Below, one piece after another: positions 1-7,704 of a stretch of 64,000 nucleotides of DNA. Source of the DNA: Olivibacter sp. SDN3 (lineage in GTDB: Bacteria > Bacteroidota > Bacteroidia > Sphingobacteriales > Sphingobacteriaceae); contig NZ_CP060497.1 in assembly GCF_014334135.1 (NCBI RefSeq), forward strand, positions 2,852,001 through 2,916,000, written 5' to 3'. The notes beneath the pieces are model-generated. The model worked only from the letters and a program-made list of their open reading frames with translations. It was not told the DNA's origin and searched no databases. A program made the translations under genes and the position numbers. Position 1 is the first letter of the stretch; every line of letters begins with the position of its first letter.

Positions 1-398
1 ATGACTGTTGTTAGATAAAGCCACCCTTTGTCAGTATGGATATAGGTAATGTCGCCAACCCATTTCTGTGACAGGGCATCCGCTGAAAAATCTCTTTGGA
101 GGAGATTTTCAGCTATCCCATAGCTATGGCTCGAATCTGTGGTCACCCTATATTTTTTCTTGACCTTACTTCGTATCCCATGTTTCTTCATCAACCTTGC
201 AACATAGCTTCTTGATACCATTTCACCTTTTTTATGCAGCTCTGCAGTTATCCTTGGACTACCATAGATATACTTACTGTCACTGTGTACCTGCTGTATT
301 TTATCCAGAAGTGCTTTACTTCGCTGTTCACTAGGGGACTCCGGAGAAATCAGCCAACGATAAAAACAACTGCTACTAACGTTCAATACTTCGCACAT
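1..398 (-). CDS. IS3-family transposase OrfB, N-terminal part only (window edge)
   Basis: This is the start of OrfB with its ATG at 396-398, running off the left edge of the window. It matches the first part of the intact OrfB at 21213-22043. The visible part holds the HTH_21-like region and reaches the start of the rve integrase core, including the WVGDITYIH motif with the first catalytic Asp. The rest of the DDE triad lies outside the window. Whether this copy is intact cannot be judged here. Confidence 0.9.
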   Translation of the reverse strand, partial: MCEVLNVSSSCFYRWLISPESPSEQRSKALLDKIQQVHSDSKYIYGSPRITAELHKKGEMVSRSYVARLMKKHGIRSKVKKKYRVTTDSSHSYGIAENLLQRDFSADALSQKWVGDITYIHTDKGWLYLTTV

Positions 399-430
399 CT
401 TCTCTACGGAATATACCTCTCGGTTCGCCT

Positions 431-730
431 TTATGAACCGGTATATGGACCGTCTCCCCTGGAGAAGATGGCTATGGCCTTTTTTAATATATCACGCTCT
501 AATTCTGTTTCTCTTAATTTTTTACGCAAAATTCTCAACTCCTGTTCCTCTGGGCTAATTTTAGGATTGTCAGGTAAAACTTTATTCCCATTATAACGTG
601 GGTTTCTACGCCACTTACTGAGCAAACTGGGGTCTATGTCTAATTCCTTAGCTACATCGGCTACAGACCCCTTAACAACGCTCAAATCGACCGCCATGGT
701 CTTAAACGAATCATCAAATTTTCTATGCAT
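431..730 (-). CDS. IS3-family transposase OrfA (HTH protein), copy 1
   Basis: This 99-aa protein is identical to the product of 20881-21180. The N-terminal half is a helix-turn-helix of the transposase IS3/IS911 type (about residues 8-45, with SLLSKWRR at the second helix). The C-terminal half is a short coiled coil with an ELRILRKKLRETELERDIL heptad pattern. OrfA binds the terminal repeats and modulates transposition. An A-AAA-AAG slippery sequence near its end is expected to give a -1 OrfAB fusion, as described for the complete copy. Confidence 0.93.
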   Translation of the reverse strand: MHRKFDDSFKTMAVDLSVVKGSVADVAKELDIDPSLLSKWRRNPRYNGNKVLPDNPKISPEEQELRILRKKLRETELERDILKKAIAIFSRGDGPYTGS

Positions 731-787
731 TTCTACAAATTTAAAATTACTATCTAAATCTGTCTCGCTTTAAAGGTAGCAACTCCA

Positions 788-1050
788 GACAGGATCTTGT
801 GCAAATCCACGACATAGGTTTGCCATGCGCAGAAACGGGGCTTGGTATATTTGAAAAAGTTGATTTCGTCCGTTTCATCCTCGAATGGGTTGCGTCTTAT
901 GCGCTCCCTTAATTCGTTGATCGTGTCGGCGATACAGGAAAGTGATTCATTGAGGTTCTTTACGGATTCTCTGATCGATCCATTGATATATCCCAATTGC
1001 TCCAACATACCGGAATAATGATTTTCGATTGATGCCTGTTCCATAACCAC
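788..1050 (-). pseudogene. rteC: RteC-like excision regulator, N-terminal fragment cut by the IS
   Basis: About 88 N-terminal residues remain before the IS boundary at 787/788. The frame then reads into IS sequence and stops at 754. The segment DEINFFKYTKPRF resembles the signature of RteC proteins (E-I-x-F-F-K-x-T-K-P), which control excision of CTnDOT-type elements in Bacteroidetes. The rest of the gene should lie beyond the other end of the IS, outside the window. RteC assignment is from memory of the family motif. The truncation is seen directly. Confidence 0.65.
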
Positions 1051-1224
1051 AAAGTCTATAATTCCACATCGTGCTATCCATCTAAAATTTATATGGTAGT
1101 ACCAAAGTATGGTGAAACAAAGGCGGTTGCAAGGACGGATTATCCGTTCCTTTTTCGTTCCTGTGGCTATTTGGTTATTTTTGATCCTACTTTGGAACAG
1201 GGATCAAGGCTTGGGTTGTTTAGG

Positions 1225-2418
1225 CTAATATTCTCTGATCCTTTGTATAATCCGTTCCAACGTTTCAATGGCGATCTGTCTGTCTCTTTCTTCAGGGTTA
1301 TACGCCTTGCTTCTCATTGCTTCATGAGAAATATCTTCTTTATAGGGAGTTGATAGATGAGGTGCTATGGTTCTGAAAACTTCGGTAAGTGATTTAGCGT
1401 GGATAATCCTAAGGTCATCCGTCGCCCGCAGTATCAATGCCATTTGATCGGTCGAAAGTACACAAAGGACTTTTTGTATTGGTGTCGTTCTGTTATTCGA
1501 TGTCATGTCTGTATTACCCTGCAATGGTATCACGGTCAATCTCAATTTCTTTTCAAGATAAACTATCTCCTGCGAAAACCAGTTGTTGATGACCGTGTCC
1601 AAATCCCGATATTTAGGATTTAGTTTCGTGTCCGGTTTGCGGTGCAATTGGTTATAAGCCTTATAAAAGTACAATAGCTTATCCATTCTTTCTACAGGCT
1701 GTTCATAGCGATTGACTTCCTTTGCAAGACGGTCGGTAAGTATGTTCATGAATTTTTTGCTGTTGAAATTCATGTATATTAGTAATTGTTCCAATTGGGG
1801 AAAGTCCTCTCTGTCATTGCGTATCCAGTCGATTTCTTCCAGTCCATTTATTAGTTCACGCAAATACAATACAACTCTAAAAGTCAATTCATATGGGTAT
1901 GTGGATGCCGTTACAAAATGTGTCAACCTTTTGAGCAATAGTTTCGCAACCTGATTATCTTCTGCATACTTCCACAACCTATCCACTTTAATTTTCAGCT
2001 CGTGCTTGGTTACGTCAAAATACGTAGCAGGCACCCGCTCATCGAGACTGATATATTTTGAAAAACGTGTTTCCAAAAAGGAGAAAAGCTCGTCCAGATT
2101 TGCAAGGATTGCTTTGTTTAAATTCTGAATTATTTTTTCTACATGTGCTGTTAGTCGCTGGTTCTTGATGGTCTGGTCAAGCAAAGCGATCAGGGAAGCA
2201 TGGTATTGTTTTATGAGCAAGTCTATTTCGTTTTCTTTATTAATGGAAAACACTTGACCTTTTATGAGCGACTGCAAACGCAAGATTTCTTCCCTCAAAT
2301 GGCTTTCGATATGCTCTGCCTGTTCTTCGGTTATGACAGAAACATCCGTATTTGACGGATTGAGGGTAACTGTTATTAATAAATCTAACCATTCCAATGG
2401 GTATTTTCCACGTTCCAT
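1225..2418 (-). CDS. hypothetical helical protein upstream of rteC
   Basis: This is a 397-aa soluble protein with no signal peptide or membrane segment and a largely alpha-helical composition. It lies just upstream of the rteC fragment on the same strand. The last 85 residues form a compact tail with a STDQMALILRATDD stretch and a HLSTPYKEDIS stretch, of a kind that I associate with proteins near RteC in Bacteroidetes mobile elements. I do not recognise a named domain or a function. A role in control of the element is inferred from position only. Confidence 0.7.
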   Translation of the reverse strand: MERGKYPLEWLDLLITVTLNPSNTDVSVITEEQAEHIESHLREEILRLQSLIKGQVFSINKENEIDLLIKQYHASLIALLDQTIKNQRLTAHVEKIIQNLNKAILANLDELFSFLETRFSKYISLDERVPATYFDVTKHELKIKVDRLWKYAEDNQVAKLLLKRLTHFVTASTYPYELTFRVVLYLRELINGLEEIDWIRNDREDFPQLEQLLIYMNFNSKKFMNILTDRLAKEVNRYEQPVERMDKLLYFYKAYNQLHRKPDTKLNPKYRDLDTVINNWFSQEIVYLEKKLRLTVIPLQGNTDMTSNNRTTPIQKVLCVLSTDQMALILRATDDLRIIHAKSLTEVFRTIAPHLSTPYKEDISHEAMRSKAYNPEERDRQIAIETLERIIQRIREY

Positions 2419-2590
2419 TTATATATTCATTTAAGCATATATAACTTTGATCTAATTTCGCCAGTGTATTAGGCAAGACTTTGACCTTATTTCTTCAAAA
2501 TTGCTTTTTCTAATCTACGAAACCCCTATACCCAAATTGTACAAATCGGTTTTGGGAAACGGTATCCAAAAATTCAGCAGAAAACTCATC

Positions 2591-3223
2591 CTATTCCTTT
2601 ATCAATTCTTCGATTTGCTTTACGAATTTGTCTGATCCGTAGTTGGCAAAGCCCGCATGATGAAAGCGGACTTTGCCGGCTTTGTCCAGTACGATGGTTG
2701 TTGGCAATGCTCCGGAATAAATGTCACTTGGAACCTTGCTGTTTGTTCTATAAAATGGTACGGAATAGTTTTCCTTTTTGAGATAATCGTAACCTGCCGA
2801 TAGGTCGGTGTCCTCATTTATTGTTAAAAAGAACATATTGGGATTATCCTTGAACCTGGAATAGAGTCTTTCGATGGACGGAAATTCTGCCCTACATGGT
2901 GGGCACCACGATGCCCAAAAATTGATAAAGACAACTTTACCTCTCAAAGAAGCGGTACTTTGGACATTGCCTTTGTGGTCTACAAAATCAAAATCATTGT
3001 CCGAATGTGTACTTGTAGCTGAACCTTTTTTGTCTATACTGGCATTAAATACCCCCGTACGCATCAATTGTTGTAGCATAAATGATTTTGCATCGGGGCT
3101 TACAAGCAATACCACAATGAAGATTCCCATCAGGGTAGAGAATCCATTTTTTCGTATGAACTGCCAAAATTTATTTTTGGTTGTTGGAGAGTTTTTCTCT
3201 CCAACTTTATTGTCGTTTCGCAT
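2591..3223 (-). CDS. membrane-anchored TlpA-like thioredoxin
   Basis: This 210-aa TlpA/ResA-type thiol-disulfide protein faces the periplasm. A single membrane segment lies at about residues 29-42, followed by a linker and a thioredoxin-fold domain from about residue 78. The active site is WCPPC with Cys107 and Cys110, and GALPTT supplies the cis-proline. It is the last gene of a leftward run DsbD-alpha, DsbD, TlpA, TlpA. Reducing power probably comes from the neighbouring DsbD, and targets may be cytochrome c apoproteins or sulfur enzymes (inference). It is distinct from, but related to, the proteins at 3255 and 6022. Confidence 0.9.
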   Translation of the reverse strand: MRNDNKVGEKNSPTTKNKFWQFIRKNGFSTLMGIFIVVLLVSPDAKSFMLQQLMRTGVFNASIDKKGSATSTHSDNDFDFVDHKGNVQSTASLRGKVVFINFWASWCPPCRAEFPSIERLYSRFKDNPNMFFLTINEDTDLSAGYDYLKKENYSVPFYRTNSKVPSDIYSGALPTTIVLDKAGKVRFHHAGFANYGSDKFVKQIEELIKE

Positions 3224-3254
3224 ATTTGTTGTTCATTATTATTTTAAAATTCTA

Positions 3255-3830
3255 TTAATGGCTTTCTACCAATTGGGTCAAGCCTTGTACGATTTCCGGT
3301 GCTGAATAATCTCTGCCACCCTCTATTCGGCTGACCATTTTTCCATTTTTGTCGAGAATGACCGTAGTGGGGATAGCACCTCCCAGATAATCGGATGGAA
3401 TATTACTCGCTGGCGTATAGACTGGCAGGTCGTATTTATTTTCCTCCATAAAGGCTGTGGCCTGCTCTATTTTGTTGTCTACATCTACCATCACAAATTC
3501 GATGTCATCTTTAAACGTTTTCCTTAGCTCGTTGATGGACGGCAATTCATGGATACATGGCGGACACCATGTAGCCCAAAAGTTGATAAAAACAACCTTG
3601 CCCTTTAGTGAGCTTAGCGATACGACATCGCCGTTTTTGTCCTTAAACGATAGATCGTTGGCCGGTGCGGTTTCTACTTCCGCCACTTCTTGTACTTCCT
3701 CGGTCACAACGTCACCGCTCTCCGCTTTACTTTCTTTGCTGTTGTCTGTATTTCCACAAGCGACCAGTGAGATCGTGGCCATTATGAAAAGTCCTGTACG
3801 GAATACTACATTTTTAAATTGCTTCTTCAT
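3255..3830 (-). CDS. TlpA-like thioredoxin lipoprotein
   Basis: The protein is 191 aa from the chosen ATG at 3828-3830. The frame is open to an upstream ATG at 3872 that overlaps the dsbD stop, but the internal start gives a clean lipoprotein signal: basic n-region, hydrophobic stretch, then LVAC with lipidated Cys25. An acidic linker follows, and then a thioredoxin domain with WCPPC (Cys89, Cys92) and GAIPTT. It is probably an outer- or inner-membrane-tethered periplasmic reductase. It is translated in the same run as DsbD, which would keep it reduced. Confidence 0.9.
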   Translation of the reverse strand: MKKQFKNVVFRTGLFIMATISLVACGNTDNSKESKAESGDVVTEEVQEVAEVETAPANDLSFKDKNGDVVSLSSLKGKVVFINFWATWCPPCIHELPSINELRKTFKDDIEFVMVDVDNKIEQATAFMEENKYDLPVYTPASNIPSDYLGGAIPTTVILDKNGKMVSRIEGGRDYSAPEIVQGLTQLVESH

Positions 3831-3864
3831 GATAAATTCTATTTGTTTTCTGTTCATTAATCGT

Positions 3865-5538
3865 TCATTCATGCTTATTTCTGTACTGGTCTATTGCTGA
3901 TTGCAGGAAGTTGTAATATCTCTTGGAGTCATAGTCTGCCCCGATGGGATTAACCAGTATCTCTTCATCAGCAGGGTCAAAAAGCACATAATAGGGTTGC
4001 GAATTGGAGTTGTACCTGCTTGCTTGAAAATCACTCCATTTGTTTCCGATGGTTCGGACGTTCTTTCCGCTGAAAGACGATACATACCGTTCTTCTTCCG
4101 GCAATGCTGTCTTGTCATCCACATAAAGCTGTATGATGACCAGTTCATCGCTCAATAACCTATATACATCTTTGTCCGGCCACACGGATGCCTCCATCTT
4201 ACGGCAGTTGACACAGGCATGGCCTGTGAAATCCAGCATGACAGGTTTACCCACTTCTTTGGCGTATGCCATGCCCTCTTCGTAATCAAAAAAGACATCG
4301 AGATTCAATGGGGCATGGAATATATCCGAATATTTATGTGCTTTGCCTGTCGAAGTATTATCCGTACGGGTTCCGCCCAATGAAGATGTGTACAGGTCAA
4401 AATCCTGCGTTGCCTGTGGTGGCAAAAATGCTGAAATGGATTTTAGAGGTGCACCCCACAATCCTGGCACCATGTACAGCGTGAAAGCAAGTACGATCAT
4501 GGATAGCACCATCCTTGGCAGGCTTAGGCTTTCAATGGGCTTTTCACTTGGAAACCTTATTTTCCCTAACAAATAAAAACCCAAGTACACAAAAATGATA
4601 ATCCAAAGGACTAAAAAAACCTCTCTGTCGAATATGTTCCAATGGTAAGCAAGGTCTACATTGCTAAGGAATTTCAACGCAAGTGCCAATTCCAAAAAGC
4701 CGAGGGTTATTTTCACGCTATTGAGCCAGCCACCCGACGAAGGAAGGCTTTTTAAAAGACTTGGGAACATGGCAAAGAGCGTGAACGGTATTGCCAATGC
4801 TAATGCAAAACCCAACATTCCAATCGAAGGCCCCAAAAGTTCACCCATTGTTGCCGCCTGTACAAGTAAAGTTCCGATAATCGGGCCGGTACAGGAAAAG
4901 GATACAACCGCTAATGTAGCTGCCATGAAGAATAGGCCGATCAAGCCACCACTGTCAGCTTTGCTATCCAATTTATTGGCAAGTGAGGTAGGCAGGGTAA
5001 TTTCAAACGCACCAAAAAAGGAGAACGCGAATACCACCAAAAGGACAAAGAAGGCGAAATTGAAAATTCCATTGGTGGACAGGCTATTGAGTGCATCGGC
5101 ACCAAACACAACGGTAATCAATATACCCAATAGTACGTATATGAGTATAATGGACAACCCATATATCGAAGCCTGCATCACTGCTTTTCCTTTGGTATGG
5201 CCACTTTTTGTAAAATAGCTGACTGTCAGTGGTAGCATTGGAAAGATACAGGGCATCAAGAGTGCTGCAAACCCTCCGATAAAACCGGCAATGAAGATTG
5301 CCCAAAGCGAGCGTTCATTGCTCGTTGTGCTGTCTGCTTCTATGGAATCTATGTTACCCTCTCCTGGCGTAATTTCTTGGGGATCAGCTTGGTTATCGCT
5401 GATCTCGTTAGACTGCTCTTCACCGATGTCTGTAAACTCGACATCATCAAAAGGGATAAGGGTGTCCTGCGCATTTGCAGTGAACAGCATTGCTGCACTA
5501 ATAAATAATATTGTAAATAATTTTGCTATTATTCTCAT
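3865..5538 (-). CDS. dsbD: thiol:disulfide interchange protein DsbD (membrane and C-terminal thioredoxin domains)
   Basis: This 557-aa protein carries electrons from cytoplasmic thioredoxin to periplasmic thioredoxin-like proteins. It has a signal peptide (residues 1-23), a short acidic segment, and a CcdA-like transmembrane domain from about residue 79 with the two expected cysteines, Cys97 in MPCIFPMLP and Cys216 in SFSCTGP. The C-terminal periplasmic thioredoxin domain has GHACVNC (Cys442, Cys445). The N-terminal alpha domain of classical DsbD is absent here and is encoded separately by the gene at 5549. It ends in an overlap with the next downstream frame. Confidence 0.93.
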   Translation of the reverse strand: MRIIAKLFTILFISAAMLFTANAQDTLIPFDDVEFTDIGEEQSNEISDNQADPQEITPGEGNIDSIEADSTTSNERSLWAIFIAGFIGGFAALLMPCIFPMLPLTVSYFTKSGHTKGKAVMQASIYGLSIILIYVLLGILITVVFGADALNSLSTNGIFNFAFFVLLVVFAFSFFGAFEITLPTSLANKLDSKADSGGLIGLFFMAATLAVVSFSCTGPIIGTLLVQAATMGELLGPSIGMLGFALALAIPFTLFAMFPSLLKSLPSSGGWLNSVKITLGFLELALALKFLSNVDLAYHWNIFDREVFLVLWIIIFVYLGFYLLGKIRFPSEKPIESLSLPRMVLSMIVLAFTLYMVPGLWGAPLKSISAFLPPQATQDFDLYTSSLGGTRTDNTSTGKAHKYSDIFHAPLNLDVFFDYEEGMAYAKEVGKPVMLDFTGHACVNCRKMEASVWPDKDVYRLLSDELVIIQLYVDDKTALPEEERYVSSFSGKNVRTIGNKWSDFQASRYNSNSQPYYVLFDPADEEILVNPIGADYDSKRYYNFLQSAIDQYRNKHE

Positions 5539-5548
5539 AGGAAGGAAA

Positions 5549-5995
5549 TCATTTTATTGGAATACTAAATTCCACCTCTTCCGGTGGTAAACATTGTGTA
5601 TCATTACAGGCCATATAGACCACTTTGCCTTTCACGGTCGGAGAGCTTGCCAATAGATCTATTCGTTGCTGAAACACAACGGAATTTTCAAAATAGCCCA
5701 ATTCCATGTTGAATGCCTTTTCAAACTCGATGATAGGCTTCGGTTCATTTGTCTTTCCCTTTAGCTTGTACCCATTATTGGAGTTAAAAGAAAAACTTGT
5801 AGGTTGTGGGCCGTCTTTGGGAACGGTCTGTGAATAGATATGCCTACCTTTGTCCATCGTGGCCTTTATCAGCACCACAGCTTCTGTATCACTGATGCGC
5901 TTTGAGGCATACGACCATTTTACAGGATCTAAAATCTGGGAAAACGAAGTAGCACTTACAAAGAATGCGACTGTAAAAAATAGGATCTTTTTCAT
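5549..5995 (-). CDS. stand-alone DsbD alpha-like domain protein
   Basis: This 148-aa exported protein has a signal peptide (about residues 1-19). The remainder resembles the N-terminal immunoglobulin-like alpha domain of DsbD, which relays electrons from the membrane domain to substrates. The likely redox pair is Cys130 and Cys135 in MACNDTQCLPP. The gene lies 10 bp before dsbD, which lacks this domain, so the two together replace one classical DsbD. A split alpha domain is common in Bacteroidetes. Confidence 0.85.
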   Translation of the reverse strand: MKKILFFTVAFFVSATSFSQILDPVKWSYASKRISDTEAVVLIKATMDKGRHIYSQTVPKDGPQPTSFSFNSNNGYKLKGKTNEPKPIIEFEKAFNMELGYFENSVVFQQRIDLLASSPTVKGKVVYMACNDTQCLPPEEVEFSIPIK

Positions 5996-6021
5996 TGTAT
6001 TTATTTTTTTATGGTTGATAA

Positions 6022-6567
6022 TTATTCATTCAATAAATCTGTCATGAAGTCAATAACACCCTTTGACATATAATCGGCCCCACCTACACGTCTAATAGCG
6101 ATGTTGTTTTTCTTGTCAACGATGATCGTGGTGGGAATCGAGCCGGAAAAAAGTTCATGTGGTATTTCGCTGTCGGGAATATGTACCGGCAGGTCAAATT
6201 TTTTCCTTTTCATAAAGGACTGGGCACTTTTAAGGTTTCCGTCCATATCCACCATGAGAAATACCAGATCGTCATTGTCTTTGAAATGCTGACGTAGCTT
6301 ATGGATGGATGGCATTTCGTGGATACAGGGGGGACACCATGTTGCCCAAAGGTTTATAAAAACGACTTTGCCTTTTAGTGACCTCATTGAAACTATTTCG
6401 CCATTTTCGTCCTTGAACTTTAGATCGGGGATTTGTTCATCATTGGACATGGAGGGTGAATGACTATCCATGCCTTGATGACTGCCGATATTGTTAATTG
6501 ATGCGTATGCCCATCCTGCAATGACCACAACAGGAAGCAAGAGCATTTTTTTGATGTATGTTTTCAT
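6022..6567 (-). CDS. TlpA-like thioredoxin, exported
   Basis: This 181-aa protein has an N-terminal membrane segment or signal (residues about 8-24) and a thioredoxin-fold domain with WCPPC (Cys78, Cys81), followed by GSIPTT. It is close in sequence to the TlpA lipoprotein at 3255, including the IHE-PSI stretch after the active site, so the two are probably duplicates. It starts 4 bp after the stop of the efflux adaptor gene, which indicates co-transcription of the RND pump with the DsbD/TlpA genes. Confidence 0.9.
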   Translation of the reverse strand: MKTYIKKMLLLPVVVIAGWAYASINNIGSHQGMDSHSPSMSNDEQIPDLKFKDENGEIVSMRSLKGKVVFINLWATWCPPCIHEMPSIHKLRQHFKDNDDLVFLMVDMDGNLKSAQSFMKRKKFDLPVHIPDSEIPHELFSGSIPTTIIVDKKNNIAIRRVGGADYMSKGVIDFMTDLLNE

Positions 6568-6571
6568 ATTC

Positions 6572-7681
6572 TTATTTTTTTATTTGTCCCTCCGGGATTT
6601 CTTCTGATGGTTTTAAAATAATATTGTCTTCCGGCGAAAGATTGCCGAATACTTCTGTCAATGTATCCAAGCGAACACCCTCCGTTACACGGATACGTTT
6701 GATCTCGTCGTTGCTCAACGTCATGACGTAGGTTCCGGATTGGGTGTTGAGAACACTTTTCGAGGAAACCCAATGCGAGGGATTCCTACGTTGCAATTTG
6801 AGTTTTACCTGCGCATAGTCTCCGCCCTGCAATTCGCCCGATGGGTTGTTTACGTCAAACTCCAACGTAAGGGAGCGGTCCTGCTGATCGAGCAAACCCG
6901 ATGTGCGGGAAAGGACGGCATCAAATGTTTTTCCCGGTTGCGAACTGACGGTGAAAGTTGCCTGCATACCCTGTTTTACCGATGAAGCGTGTCTTTCGGG
7001 CAGGGATAGTGTCAAACGGAGTTTATTGCTCTGTGCCATCATAAACAACGGCACATTGGAGCCGGTACCGGCCAATGCACCTACCGAAACATTCCGACCT
7101 GTTATCACGCCGTCGAACGGGGCTGTGATGCGTAAATACTGCTGTAACTGCGAAGAATGTGCAGTACCGGCTTTGGAGGCTTCATAGCTGGATTTGGCAC
7201 TTTCCATCGCACTTTTTGCCCTGTCCAGTTCAATATCCGCGACCGCTCCCGTTGTTTTGGATGCATCGACCAACCGGTCATAGGCTTGTTTTGCATATTC
7301 ATAATCGCTGTATGCCTTTTGTTCAACGGATCGGTCTGAAAGATACTGTTGCTCCATTTCGGGAGCTTCCAATACGGCCAAAAGCTGTCCTTTACGAACA
7401 CGGTCGCCACGGTCAACGTTTAGCTGTTTTACAAACCCTGTCACTTTTGCATATACGGCTACCTGCTCATAAGGCCGTAATTCGGCAGGAACAGATATTT
7501 CATATTCGGGATTGATAAATTGTATGGGAGCCGTAGGGTAGCTAACAGGCTTTACCTCTGTATTTTGTTCTTGCTCTTGTTGATTGTTGTTTTGGGAACA
7601 TGCTGTGAATACCCATGCCAGCGAGGTCGCCATTGCCAGTAGTGCTACTGGTTTCTTATTTTTTATAATGCGTTGATACAT
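6572..7681 (-). CDS. RND efflux periplasmic adaptor (membrane fusion protein)
   Basis: This 369-aa HlyD/AcrA-type adaptor links the inner membrane pump at 7705 to the outer membrane channel at 10885. The N-terminus is a lipoprotein signal ending in VFTAC (Cys28). A biotinyl-lipoyl-like segment follows (VKQLNVDRGDRVRKGQLLAVLE), split by a helical hairpin at about residues 115-180. Beta-barrel and membrane-proximal domains come after. It is 23 bp from the pump gene in the same operon. The substrate cannot be read from the sequence. Confidence 0.92.
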   Translation of the reverse strand: MYQRIIKNKKPVALLAMATSLAWVFTACSQNNNQQEQEQNTEVKPVSYPTAPIQFINPEYEISVPAELRPYEQVAVYAKVTGFVKQLNVDRGDRVRKGQLLAVLEAPEMEQQYLSDRSVEQKAYSDYEYAKQAYDRLVDASKTTGAVADIELDRAKSAMESAKSSYEASKAGTAHSSQLQQYLRITAPFDGVITGRNVSVGALAGTGSNVPLFMMAQSNKLRLTLSLPERHASSVKQGMQATFTVSSQPGKTFDAVLSRTSGLLDQQDRSLTLEFDVNNPSGELQGGDYAQVKLKLQRRNPSHWVSSKSVLNTQSGTYVMTLSNDEIKRIRVTEGVRLDTLTEVFGNLSPEDNIILKPSEEIPEGQIKK

Positions 7682-7704
7682 TGTAATTTTAGTTTTAAAT
7701 ATTG

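Larger units (their letters stand above)
1..787 (-). mobile_element. IS3-family insertion sequence, partial copy cut by the window edge
   Basis: This is the reverse complement of the first 787 bp of the complete element at 20824-22073. The terminal repeat ends at 787 with AACTCCA, the complement of TGGAGTT, and base 1 corresponds to base 21610 of the full copy. It carries orfA and the first part of orfB. It interrupts the RteC-like gene, whose frame runs straight into the IS at 787/788. The far end and its target duplication lie outside the window. The orfA translations of the two copies are identical, so the copies diverged very recently. Confidence 0.95.
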
